Positions 29,742 to 38,270 of a DNA stretch of 64,000 nucleotides are shown here, piece by piece. A program made the position numbers and the translations under genes. Numbering within the stretch: the stretch's first letter is position 1; each line of letters starts with the position of its first letter. The stretch is from Flavobacterium tiangeerense (lineage in GTDB: Bacteria > Bacteroidota > Bacteroidia > Flavobacteriales > Flavobacteriaceae): assembly GCF_007830355.1 (NCBI RefSeq), contig NZ_VLKO01000006.1, forward strand, positions 186,001 through 250,000, given 5' to 3'. The notes beneath the pieces are model-generated. The model did no database searches, was not told where the DNA came from, and worked only from the letters and a program-made list of their open reading frames with translations.

Positions 29742-31426
29742 TGACTACTTCTAAGAAAAAAAACCTGAAATCAGTATTGATTATTCTTGCCGTTGTATTA
29801 GTTGTTAATACAATAGGAAGTTCCGTTTTTCATCGTTTTGATTTAACAAAAGATAAGAGATACACCCTTTCCCATACCTCATTAAAAATTATTGATCAGG
29901 TTCAAAATCCGCTTGTTATAAAAGTATACATGCAAGGCGATTTACCTCCAGAATTCAGACGCTTACAACAAGAAACAAAGCAACTTTTAGAAGAATTTCA
30001 AGCTTATAATTCTAATTTAGTGTTTGAATTTGTAGATCCTTTGGAAAACAAGGACGCAAGCATGGACAACATCAAAGAATTGTATCGAAAAGGCTTAACT
30101 CCTGTAAACATAACTGTTGATGACAAAGGAAAACAGTCACAAGCTATGGTTTTCCCGTGGGCAATTGCTGTTTATGATAACAAAGAAGTCAACATTCCTT
30201 TGCTAAAGAATATTATGGGAGCCTCAACAACCCAAAAAGTGATAGGATCTGTACAACATTTGGAATATTCTATTGCAGAAGGTATAAATAAAATTACAAA
30301 AGCCAAACAGAAAAAAATAGCGGTCATCAAAGGGAATGGCGAACTACAAGATATTTTAATGGCCAAATTTTTATTGCAAGTACGAGAAAGTTACTTTATT
30401 GCGCCGTTCACGCTTGATTCAGTAGCAAAAAATCCGTTGAAAAGTTTAGAATCTCTTAAAGAATATGACCTAGCACTCATTGCAAAACCAACCGAAACTT
30501 TTACAGATCAAGAAAAACAAGTACTAGATCAATACATCATGCATGGCGGTAAAACGTTATGGCTTGTAGACCAAGTTGTAGCAGAAATGGATAGTTTATA
30601 CAATCCTGCAGGAGCGACCCTAGCCTACCCTAGAAATTTGAACTTGAATGACATGTTTTTTAAATATGGCTTTCGTATTAATCCAGATTTGATAAAAGAT
30701 GAACAAGGAAGCCCTATAAAACTCGCTACTGGCGAACAAGGAAGTGCAACTCAATTTCAAGAATTCAACTGGAAGTTTGCACCGCAAGTATATCCTACAA
30801 GCACGCATCCGATTGTAAAAAATTTAGGCGGAATCAAATTTGACTTTGCTAATCCTATTGATACCTTGAAAAACGGCATCAAAAAAACGGTACTGCTACA
30901 GTCCTCTCAATATTCAAAAAAGATAGGAACGCCATCAGAAGTAAATTTAGAAAGTGTTACCGAAGAAACTTCACCAGCTGATTATGCAGTAAAAGGAAAA
31001 CTTCCATTATCCGTATTACTCGAAGGTAGTTTTGAATCGATGTATAAAAACAGAGTATTGCCTTTTGAACAAAAAACATTTTTAGACCAAGGAAATGCAA
31101 ATAAAATGATTGTCATAGCTGATGGAGATCTAATTAAAAACCAATTGGATAAAAACTTTCAACCTGTTGAATTAGGTTATGATCAGCGTTCAGGAAATTT
31201 ATATGACAACAAAGATTTTTTAATAAACTGTGTCAATTACCTCTTAGATGATAATGGACTTATTAACATTCGAAGCAAGGATCTAGATTTACCTTTATTA
31301 GACAAAGAAAAGGTTTATGAAAACTATAGCAGTACCCCAATACTAACTATCGGGTTACCAATTCTTATTTTAGGGATCTTCGGTTTTGTGTTTACTTTCA
31401 TTCGTAAAAGAAAATACAGCAAATAG
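29741..31426 (+). CDS. gldG: Gliding motility ABC transporter substrate-binding-like protein GldG
   Basis: A 561-residue protein with a single N-terminal membrane helix (about 11-28), a large extracytoplasmic domain of the GldG/IFT52-like fold (with the family start HRFDLTKDKRYTLSHTSLKII), and a second membrane helix near the C-terminus (about 533-555). It is the partner of GldF; in F. johnsoniae loss of either abolishes gliding. It shares a base with gldF and the stop/start coupling suggests translation is linked. Confidence 0.94.
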   Translation: MTTSKKKNLKSVLIILAVVLVVNTIGSSVFHRFDLTKDKRYTLSHTSLKIIDQVQNPLVIKVYMQGDLPPEFRRLQQETKQLLEEFQAYNSNLVFEFVDPLENKDASMDNIKELYRKGLTPVNITVDDKGKQSQAMVFPWAIAVYDNKEVNIPLLKNIMGASTTQKVIGSVQHLEYSIAEGINKITKAKQKKIAVIKGNGELQDILMAKFLLQVRESYFIAPFTLDSVAKNPLKSLESLKEYDLALIAKPTETFTDQEKQVLDQYIMHGGKTLWLVDQVVAEMDSLYNPAGATLAYPRNLNLNDMFFKYGFRINPDLIKDEQGSPIKLATGEQGSATQFQEFNWKFAPQVYPTSTHPIVKNLGGIKFDFANPIDTLKNGIKKTVLLQSSQYSKKIGTPSEVNLESVTEETSPADYAVKGKLPLSVLLEGSFESMYKNRVLPFEQKTFLDQGNANKMIVIADGDLIKNQLDKNFQPVELGYDQRSGNLYDNKDFLINCVNYLLDDNGLINIRSKDLDLPLLDKEKVYENYSSTPILTIGLPILILGIFGFVFTFIRKRKYSK

Positions 31427-31465
31427 ATGTTAATAAAAAAGTTTCCAAACTAGAATAGTTTACGA

Positions 31466-31473
31466 TATATTTG
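31466..31473 (+). promoter_or_regulatory. -7 promoter element of dnaN
   Basis: TATATTTG matches the consensus exactly, about 56 bp before the dnaN start codon. A matching -33 TTG is not evident. Confidence 0.45.
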
Positions 31474-31529
31474 TAACATGTAACGTATTTCACAAATAAA
31501 GAAATACCTTAAAAAATAAAATAAAACAG

Positions 31530-32648
31530 ATGAAATTTATAGTATCGAGTTCATACTTATTGAAACAATTACAAGTTTTAGGGAATGTAATCAACAGCAG
31601 CAATACATTACCTATTTTAGACAATTTCTTATTTGATCTAGATCATAATGTATTAACCGTATCTGCCTCTGATTTAGAGACTACTATGTCTGCAACCTTA
31701 TCAATCGATTCAGAAAGTAAAGGTAGCGTTGCCGTTCCTGCAAAATTACTTTTGGAAATTCTTAAAACATTTCCAGAGCAGCCCTTAACATTTACTATAG
31801 AAGATAATAGCACCATAGAAATAAGTTCAAACTCAGGTAAATATGCTCTAGCGTATGCTCCTGGTGAGGAATTTCCAAAATCAGTAAACCTTGAAGATCC
31901 ATCTGTAACACTTGTTCCTGCTGATGTTTTGGCTACAGCTATAAGTAAAACTATTTTTGCTGCAGGTAATGATGATTTACGTCCTGTAATGTCTGGAGTG
32001 TTTTTTCAATTCTCGCCAGAAGGTTTAATTTTTGTGGCAACTGATGCGCACAAATTGGTAAAATATGCTCGAACTGATGTGACAGCCTCTCAAGTTGCTG
32101 ATTTTATTATGCCAAAAAAACCATTGAACATCTTAAAAAATATTTTAGGATCTTCGGATGCAGAGGTAAAAATAGAATACAACGATTCGAATGCTACTTT
32201 CTCTTTTGACAATTACATCTTAATGTGTCGTTTAATTGATGGAAAATATCCAAATTACGAGGCCGTAATACCAAAGGAGAATCCAAATAAGTTAATGATT
32301 GATCGTACTCAATTTTTAAGTTCTGTGCGTCGTGTAGCTATCTTTTCAAACAAAACTACTCACCAAATTAGATTGAAAATCGCTGGTGCTGAGTTAAACG
32401 TATCTGCAGAGGATATCGATTATTCAAACAAAGCCGAAGAAAGATTGACTTGTGATTACCAAGGTGATGATATGCAAATAGGATACAACTCTCGTTTTTT
32501 AACTGAGATGTTGACCAACTTACAATCGGATATGATTATGCTTGAAATGTCTTTACCTAACAGAGCTGGAATCTTAACTCCAGTTGATGGATTAGAGGAA
32601 GGTGAAACTGTTACCATGCTTGTAATGCCAGTAATGCTTAACAGCTAA
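31530..32648 (+). CDS. dnaN: DNA polymerase III beta sliding clamp
   Basis: The 372-residue beta clamp that encircles DNA and tethers polymerase III and repair proteins. Three similar domains are present; the N-terminal MKFIVSSSYLLKQLQVLGNVI and the terminal VMPVMLNS (hydrophobic pocket end) are recognisable. Length is normal. It is not next to dnaA or recF here, as is usual in Flavobacteria. A terminator follows. Confidence 0.97.
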   Translation: MKFIVSSSYLLKQLQVLGNVINSSNTLPILDNFLFDLDHNVLTVSASDLETTMSATLSIDSESKGSVAVPAKLLLEILKTFPEQPLTFTIEDNSTIEISSNSGKYALAYAPGEEFPKSVNLEDPSVTLVPADVLATAISKTIFAAGNDDLRPVMSGVFFQFSPEGLIFVATDAHKLVKYARTDVTASQVADFIMPKKPLNILKNILGSSDAEVKIEYNDSNATFSFDNYILMCRLIDGKYPNYEAVIPKENPNKLMIDRTQFLSSVRRVAIFSNKTTHQIRLKIAGAELNVSAEDIDYSNKAEERLTCDYQGDDMQIGYNSRFLTEMLTNLQSDMIMLEMSLPNRAGILTPVDGLEEGETVTMLVMPVMLNS

Positions 32649-32697
32649 GATTACCATTTAACATACGCTATTAACCAAACCATTTTTATATTGAAAG

Positions 32698-32728
32698 AAA
32701 CCGTCTCTATTTGGAGACGGTTTTTTTT
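32698..32728 (+). terminator. Intrinsic terminator after dnaN
   Basis: A 10-bp stem AAACCGTCTC (32698-32707) pairs with GAGACGGTTT (32714-32723) around a 6-base loop, ending in eight T residues. Confidence 0.92.
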
Positions 32729-32896
32729 CTTACGGCTGTTTCTGATTTTTATGAGTTTACTTTTTCACTACTTATAGATGTGGAGGATTAAAGAAGTCTA
32801 AACTTTCTGTTAAGTATTGACTTTAATGTACAAAATCAATATTTAATTAAACCAATATCCCAATCGCAACAAACTGCTTTTGGTCGACCGGTTTTC

Positions 32897-33340
32897 TTAT
32901 TCATATTCAACTATTTGTTTTAAATGATGTTCTAAATGGTCAACATAGTCTGCAATCAAAAATTTTAAGGTAAAAATATTTTCCCCTATTTTTATTTCTC
33001 TTTTTAAATATTCAATAGGTATTCTTTTAATAATTTCAAGAAGTTGTTTATTATATATTGTCCAAAATGAAATAATCTGCTCTGAATTTATTTGTTGGTA
33101 AAAACTAAATTCATTCCACTTATTTTGGTTGTAACTAATTTCAGGAGTCATTTCAAATTGTCCACGAACAAATCTTTGATGATTATTTGTTGCACTGTCA
33201 ATTAAATGGCCAATAATTTCTTTTTTACTCCATTTATCTTTTGATATTTTTAAAGAAAAACTTTCTTCACCAATTTCAGTTATCAGACTTGGAATTATAT
33301 CAGTTAAATATTCTAACCTTTTTATTGATTGCTCCACCAT
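32897..33340 (-). CDS. DinB-family four-helix-bundle metalloprotein
   Basis: A 147-residue protein of the DinB/YfiT-like group. Metal-ligand histidines of the usual pattern are His45 (IIGHLIDSA) and His135 with His139 (DHLEHH). Some members are thiol transferases that use bacillithiol or mycothiol, others have unknown roles; the partner thiol here is not known. The gene stands alone; a 123-bp non-coding gap precedes it on its 5' side. Confidence 0.82.
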   Translation of the reverse strand: MVEQSIKRLEYLTDIIPSLITEIGEESFSLKISKDKWSKKEIIGHLIDSATNNHQRFVRGQFEMTPEISYNQNKWNEFSFYQQINSEQIISFWTIYNKQLLEIIKRIPIEYLKREIKIGENIFTLKFLIADYVDHLEHHLKQIVEYE

Positions 33341-33463
33341 TTTATTCTGTTTTAGTTTCCATTAGTACAAACTGTCACCAAACATAAAAATTATCACATT
33401 TAAAATCAAATTTAATTGATGCTCTTGTAAGACTAGTTTTAATCTCGAGTAGATACTTTAAAT

Positions 33464-35236
33464 TTAAATCACTCCCATTTTTTTCATTAAAAAAGTAGCG
33501 CTTTTGTTTTTACAAATTCCGTCACGAAGTTTGTAATCAAAATGGAGCTCATCATTGACAATCTCTACTTCAAAACATTTATTTACTAAGGTTTCAGGAT
33601 ATTCATTTGTAGTAAGGCAAACTTCAATATCATGCGTAGCAATGGCACCAATAGCATTTTTAGCAATCACTTTCTTAACTACTTCTATGGTACCGTTTCG
33701 CTTGTCATCAGAATTTGTACCGCGTAAAATTTCATCTAGTAAAATAAAAGCTGGTGTATGATGCAATTCGTCCATGATTTGTTTTAAGCGTTTTATTTCA
33801 GCAAAAAAATACGATTCACTATCTGCTAAGGAATCAGACAATCTCATGGATACTAGCACTGGTAAGGGATGAATATTAGCTTGTAATGCACATACAGGAG
33901 AACCTATTCCTGCAAGAACCATATTGATACCTAGACTTCTTAAAAAAGTACTTTTGCCAGACATATTAGATCCCGTTAATATCATAAAAGACTGTGGATA
34001 AAAACAAACGTCATTGCCAATTCTAGTTTTTTTGTTCAACAAAGGATGACTTAGTCCTTTAAAATCAACTTCATACTTGGTATTTAAACTTGGATAAACA
34101 AAATCTGGATTGTTGTACCCAAAATTTGCTAAACTGTTGAGCATTTCCATTTCGCCAATAACGTTCAACCATTGCTCTAGCGCGGCACCATTGTTGTTTT
34201 TCCATTTTAATAAAGCCTTAAAAACATGCAAATTAAAAAGGAAAGTTCCGTTAAAAACGGTTGCAGTTACAAAATTTCCAATACTATCCATATTAGAAAA
34301 CAATTCAGATAATTTTTTTAAATGCGTGCTGGCATTTCCATTTTCAATTTTTAATTGCTGTTGCAACTGAATTAGTTTTTGAGATGTAAAAGGCTCCTTT
34401 TCAATTTTTTCTAATAGTAAACTGTATTGGTGAATTGTAATATCAATATTTGTTGAGGTGGCTACTTCGGCTAGAATTCGTTTGACAAACCTTCCTAAAA
34501 CCATCAAATTAAATATAAAAACATAACCCAGAATTGAGGCGAAAATAAGTTTTGAAGTTACAGCATACAATATCAAAAAAGTAATAAAAAGTAGCGGTGA
34601 TAGGTATGAAATTAAAACAGTCATTCGCGAAAGGGGTGTACTATTAAATGTAGTCCAACGCATTAAATTTTCGTAACTAGTTGCCGTGTCCTCACCTACT
34701 TTGGCCACAGCCAAAAACTCTTGACGCCACTCTATTTTAGCAGACAACTCCCTCACTGCCTCTTGATTTTGCTCAATCTCAGTATTGGGTGCTATGGATA
34801 ACAATCGTTTTGCAAACGTTTTTTTTCCTATGTAAGTTGCTGTTCTATTTAAATTTTGAAACAAAGAATGCGCACCAAAAATATCTAAATCATACGCATA
34901 CGGATGATGAAAATCATTAAATTCAATTCCATTTTCAAACGGAATAGCTTTACCCTCTAAATAAGAAATCTCATTAGTATTAATGTCAATTAAAGCCTTA
35001 TTTATCTTTCTTTTAGTATTTATAGACGTATGCAAACGCATTAAAATAATAAACAAAGCCAGAAAAAAAACAGCTGCCATATTGTACAGTAAAGCATTCG
35101 TTTTTAAATAGTAATAAATTGAAACAAAAAAAAGCACCATAGCCAGTAATCTACTTATACTGATACTATTGTACTTTTTTGTTAAGGTTGATGCTACTTG
35201 AGAAAATTGAGCAACTCTTGATTTATAAATTTCCAT
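33464..35236 (-). CDS. Membrane-anchored MutS-like ATPase
   Basis: A 590-residue protein from the ATG at 35236 with a C-terminal MutS-type ATPase domain. Walker A is TGSNMSGKST (about 421-430), Walker B/signature ILLDEILRGTNSDD, and the family THDIEVC follows. Unlike true MutS, it lacks the mismatch-binding domains and has two membrane regions (about 33-69 and 207-250). This layout is known from Bacteroidetes but its role is unproven. The start at 35236 is preferred: a -7 box TATATTTG (35263-35256) lies between it and the upstream ATG at 35284. Confidence 0.85.
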   Translation of the reverse strand: MEIYKSRVAQFSQVASTLTKKYNSISISRLLAMVLFFVSIYYYLKTNALLYNMAAVFFLALFIILMRLHTSINTKRKINKALIDINTNEISYLEGKAIPFENGIEFNDFHHPYAYDLDIFGAHSLFQNLNRTATYIGKKTFAKRLLSIAPNTEIEQNQEAVRELSAKIEWRQEFLAVAKVGEDTATSYENLMRWTTFNSTPLSRMTVLISYLSPLLFITFLILYAVTSKLIFASILGYVFIFNLMVLGRFVKRILAEVATSTNIDITIHQYSLLLEKIEKEPFTSQKLIQLQQQLKIENGNASTHLKKLSELFSNMDSIGNFVTATVFNGTFLFNLHVFKALLKWKNNNGAALEQWLNVIGEMEMLNSLANFGYNNPDFVYPSLNTKYEVDFKGLSHPLLNKKTRIGNDVCFYPQSFMILTGSNMSGKSTFLRSLGINMVLAGIGSPVCALQANIHPLPVLVSMRLSDSLADSESYFFAEIKRLKQIMDELHHTPAFILLDEILRGTNSDDKRNGTIEVVKKVIAKNAIGAIATHDIEVCLTTNEYPETLVNKCFEVEIVNDELHFDYKLRDGICKNKSATFLMKKMGVI

Positions 35237-35255
35237 ATTTTGAATTGATGATTTA

Positions 35256-35289
35256 CAAATATAGTAAATTAGTTCCCTATCCATCTCAA
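35256..35289 (-). promoter_or_regulatory. Promoter of the MutS-like ATPase gene
   Basis: Minus-strand TATATTTG (35263-35256) with a TTG at 35289-35287, spacing 23 bp, slightly longer than usual. It excludes the upstream start at 35284. Confidence 0.5.
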
Positions 35290-35349
35290 TTAAAAGCAGT
35301 GGCGCCGCTGTACTACAAGACGATTGGAAAAATCAAGAGCTGTATGAAG

Positions 35350-36183
35350 TTATTCAACTGGGATGGCTAGAATAGGAATTTCTAGATTCCTAGCCATCTT
35401 CTTGGTTAAACTAGGATTGAAAATTCCCTCAAAAAAACTTCTTTTATACGGTAGCATAGTCAAAACATCAATCTCTTTATACTGAATAAAATCTTCAATT
35501 GAAGTTGCTACCTCATCACTGTGAATCACGTGAAATTGAACTGGATCAGCACTAAACTCCTCTTCCCATGCTGCAATCGTTTCTTTAGTAACGTCAGAAT
35601 TTGACGTTTTAACGTATAGGCATTTCACTATTGCATTGGTTTTTCTAGCAATGTTAAGTACTTTTTTTAAGGCTTTTTTGTCTTTAGTTCTAAAACGTGT
35701 GGTAAAACCAATTACCGAAATGGGTTTAAAAATCGCCTGCTCAGGCACACATAGTAAAGGAACATTTGTTGCTGATATACTGTTTGCCGTATGTGTTCCC
35801 ATAAAAAAAGCATCCCAACCCGAAGCACCAGCCGTTCCCATAATTATAAAATCAATGTGCTCCTCTTGAATAATAGCAACAATATTTGAAAGTAAATCGC
35901 CCTCAGTCAGGCGGTGTGATAGCTTGATGTTTTGTAAATTTCGACCTTCGGCAAGTTCACGAAGCATAGGAACCTGCTCTTTGAAGGCATCAAACTGAGA
36001 CAAAGCCAAAGAATCATAAAGTATTGCATAGTTTGCCGGAAAAAACTGTGTGTCATACATTGGTATCTCAAAAGTATGCAACAAAACAATCTCAGCATGG
36101 ACTATTTTTGCAAATTCCAAAGCATGGATGAATGCATTAGTGGCAACGGTAGAAAAATCGGTAGGGAAAAGAATCTTTTTCAT
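35350..36183 (-). CDS. Universal stress protein with two UspA domains
   Basis: A 277-residue cytoplasmic protein with two tandem UspA-fold domains (about 1-145 and 150-277). The first has KKILFPTDFSTVATNAFIHAL and a nucleotide-loop-like IIMGTAGASGWDAFFMGTHTANSI; the second lacks a clear G-loop. Such double-Usp proteins bind ATP or respond to stress and starvation, with uncertain mechanism. It has its own upstream -7 box (minus strand TAAATTTG, 36223-36216). Confidence 0.9.
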   Translation of the reverse strand: MKKILFPTDFSTVATNAFIHALEFAKIVHAEIVLLHTFEIPMYDTQFFPANYAILYDSLALSQFDAFKEQVPMLRELAEGRNLQNIKLSHRLTEGDLLSNIVAIIQEEHIDFIIMGTAGASGWDAFFMGTHTANSISATNVPLLCVPEQAIFKPISVIGFTTRFRTKDKKALKKVLNIARKTNAIVKCLYVKTSNSDVTKETIAAWEEEFSADPVQFHVIHSDEVATSIEDFIQYKEIDVLTMLPYKRSFFEGIFNPSLTKKMARNLEIPILAIPVE

Positions 36184-36215
36184 AGCTTTAATTAATTGTT
36201 TATTAGTAGTTTAGT

Positions 36216-36223
36216 CAAATTTA
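36216..36223 (-). promoter_or_regulatory. -7 promoter element of the universal stress protein
   Basis: TAAATTTG on the minus strand, 33 bp upstream of the ATG. No clear -33 TTG. Confidence 0.45.
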
Positions 36224-36305
36224 CAATTAAAAATTTACAGAAAAAATGACATTTATCAGTAACCCTAATTTTAAAAATAAATAGGTATCCTAAAACCATC
36301 AATTC

Positions 36306-36335
36306 TTGTAGACCCATCATTTTTAGTTACTTTTG
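36306..36335 (+). promoter_or_regulatory. Promoter of mnmE
   Basis: TTG (36306-36308) and TACTTTTG (36328-36335) match the -33 and -7 consensus with the ideal 19-bp spacing. Transcription would begin about 10 bp before the ATG at 36352, so the leader is very short. Confidence 0.7.
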
Positions 36336-36351
36336 TAAAAAATAAATCAAA

Positions 36352-37755
36352 ATGATTCCTCAAGACTCCATTGTTGCCCTTGCCACTCCATCTGGCGCCG
36401 GAGCAATTGCTATAATACGAATTTCTGGTCAAGATGCTATTCCTATTGCTGATAGTGTTTTTAAATCGATAAAAAATAAAAATCTAGTCTCTCAAAAAAC
36501 CCACACCCTACATTTAGGTCATATTGTGGATGGTTCCAAAACGCTCGATGAAGTATTGGTTTCTGTTTTTAAAGGACCTAATTCCTATACCGGCGAAAAT
36601 ACCATAGAGATTTCTTGTCACGGATCAACGTATATTCAGCAGCAAATTATTCAATTATTGCTTCGAAAAGGATGCCGAATGGCCGATGCAGGTGAGTTTA
36701 CCCTACGCGCTTTCTTGAACGGAAAACTGGATTTATCACAAGCCGAAGCTGTAGCCGATTTGATTTCGTCAGACAATGAAGCCAGCCATCAAATTGCGAT
36801 GCAGCAAATGCGTGGTGGTTTTTCTAATGAAATTGCCAAATTGAGAGAAGAACTTTTAAACTTTGCTTCACTTATCGAACTCGAATTAGACTTTGCCGAA
36901 GAAGATGTAGAGTTTGCAGACAGAACCCAGTTTCACGAATTGTTGAATCGAATTGAATTTGTCCTAAAACGCTTGATTGATTCCTTTGCGGTGGGTAACG
37001 TAATTAAAAATGGAATTCCAGTTGCTATTGTGGGTGAACCAAACGTAGGAAAATCGACGCTTTTGAATGCTTTACTCAATGAAGAACGCGCCATTGTATC
37101 TCACATTGCAGGAACAACGCGTGACACCATCGAAGACGAATTAGTCATTGGCGGCATTGGTTTTAGATTTATTGACACAGCTGGTATTCGGGAAACCAAA
37201 GACTACGTCGAAAGCATTGGCATTCAAAAAACTTTTGAGAAAATAGAACAAGCGCAAGTGGTTTTGTATTTGAGCCCCCTAACCCCCAAAGGAGGAACTC
37301 TTGATGCTGAAAATATCAAAGAGGTTCAGATTGAATTTGAGAAAATTAAGAACCAATTTCCCTTGAAGCCCTTGATTATTATCGGAAATAAAAAAGATTT
37401 ATATTCCGATAATGAGATTGAGCATATCAAGAAAGAAATTCCAGAAATACTACTTTTGAGCGCCAAAAATAAAGAAGGGGTTGACGAACTCAAAAACCAA
37501 TTGCTTTCCTTTGTCAACACCGGTGCGTTGCGCAACAATGAAACGATTGTAACCAACACCCGTCATTATGATTCCTTATTAAAAGCTCTTGATGAGATTA
37601 GCAAAGTAAAATACGCTCTTGAAACCAACCTTTCTAGCGACTTGATGGCGCTTGACATCCGCGAAGCCTTATACCATTTTGGGATGATTACCGGTCAGGT
37701 AACTAATGATGAATTGTTAGGGAATATATTTGCGAATTTCTGTATCGGAAAGTAA
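36352..37755 (+). CDS. mnmE: tRNA uridine-5-carboxymethylaminomethyl(34) synthesis GTPase MnmE
   Basis: The 467-residue MnmE (TrmE) GTPase, which with MnmG modifies the wobble uridine of certain tRNAs. The N-terminal formyl-THF-binding domain begins MIPQDSIVALATPSGAGAIAIIRISG, the G domain has VGEPNVGKSTLLN, DTAGIRE and a NKKD motif, and the C-terminus ends in FCIGK with the catalytic Cys464. The 3' end is immediately followed by a 148-bp repeat and an accessory region. In Salmonella genomic island 1 the 3' end of this gene is an integration site, but no integrase or matching att repeat is visible here. Confidence 0.97.
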   Translation: MIPQDSIVALATPSGAGAIAIIRISGQDAIPIADSVFKSIKNKNLVSQKTHTLHLGHIVDGSKTLDEVLVSVFKGPNSYTGENTIEISCHGSTYIQQQIIQLLLRKGCRMADAGEFTLRAFLNGKLDLSQAEAVADLISSDNEASHQIAMQQMRGGFSNEIAKLREELLNFASLIELELDFAEEDVEFADRTQFHELLNRIEFVLKRLIDSFAVGNVIKNGIPVAIVGEPNVGKSTLLNALLNEERAIVSHIAGTTRDTIEDELVIGGIGFRFIDTAGIRETKDYVESIGIQKTFEKIEQAQVVLYLSPLTPKGGTLDAENIKEVQIEFEKIKNQFPLKPLIIIGNKKDLYSDNEIEHIKKEIPEILLLSAKNKEGVDELKNQLLSFVNTGALRNNETIVTNTRHYDSLLKALDEISKVKYALETNLSSDLMALDIREALYHFGMITGQVTNDELLGNIFANFCIGK

Positions 37756-37782
37756 TTTTATCAGCACTTTACTCCAAACATT

Positions 37783-37930
37783 CTGGCTGCCCATTCCTGC
37801 TATTCACTACAAGTCCGCGGGAATCGCCTTAAAAACATAAACCCAAAACGAGCTTCCGTTGGTCGCTGTTTTGGGTTTTGTTTTTATAGGGCTCCTACCC
37901 TTGCAGGCTTTTCGTTGCTATCAGGGGCAG
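37783..37930 (+). repeat. 148-bp dispersed non-coding repeat, copy 1
   Basis: This stretch matches 62860-63007 over all 148 bases with six substitutions and no gap (about 96%), in the same orientation. It holds a strong hairpin (AAACCCAAAAC at 37839-37849 with its complement at 37868-37878), and its ends CTGCCC and GGGCAG are complementary, so the whole element can fold. A weaker match extends left to about 37765. It is G+C-richer than its surroundings and has no coding potential. The hairpin plus T run might end mnmE transcription. Confidence 0.85.
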
Positions 37931-38270
37931 GGAGAGTTACGTTTCATTCATAAATTAAACTAGAGATGACGAGTAGCCTTAGCTGATGATATTGGGACTG
38001 TAGTCGCGTTCCTTTGTTCTGCTGACTCCAAGTGGATCAATGCACAACGAATAGAAGTTTCGGGTAGATTTGAATTAGCTGTTTTACATCTAAATCATAA
38101 TTAAATCCCAATGAAATAATTGCAATTAAAAAGAAGCTTGAAAATGAATACTGTTTATTGTATTCGCTCCACTTTACACATTTTCTTCTACTTTCTTCTA
38201 CTTTCTTTAATTTTTCTCTTAGTGATATCTCTACTTTTCTTACATTTACAGTGAAAGATAAAATCATTAA
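37931..38270 (+). other. Non-coding stretch upstream of hsdR
   Basis: No convincing gene. At 38181-38210 a 10-bp unit close to CTTTCTTCTA is repeated three times in tandem. TACATTTA at 38241-38248 resembles a weak -7 box 22 bp before the hsdR ATG. A minus-strand frame of 76 codons (38037-38267) lacks any sign of being real. Confidence 0.4.

Noticed and set aside
37741-37760. Possible attachment site: mnmE 3' end resembling the island site in Salmonella
   Set aside because: The likeness comes from the conserved FCIGK protein end. No second copy of this sequence and no integrase was found in the window.
37783-37930. Long repeat as a CRISPR or insertion sequence
   Set aside because: Only two copies 25 kb apart, no spacers, no transposase and no coding frame in the element.
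38037-38267. Minus-strand open frame of 76 codons just before hsdR
   Set aside because: It runs through the tandem 10-bp repeats, has no family resemblance and ends only 4 bp from the hsdR start. It is most likely chance.
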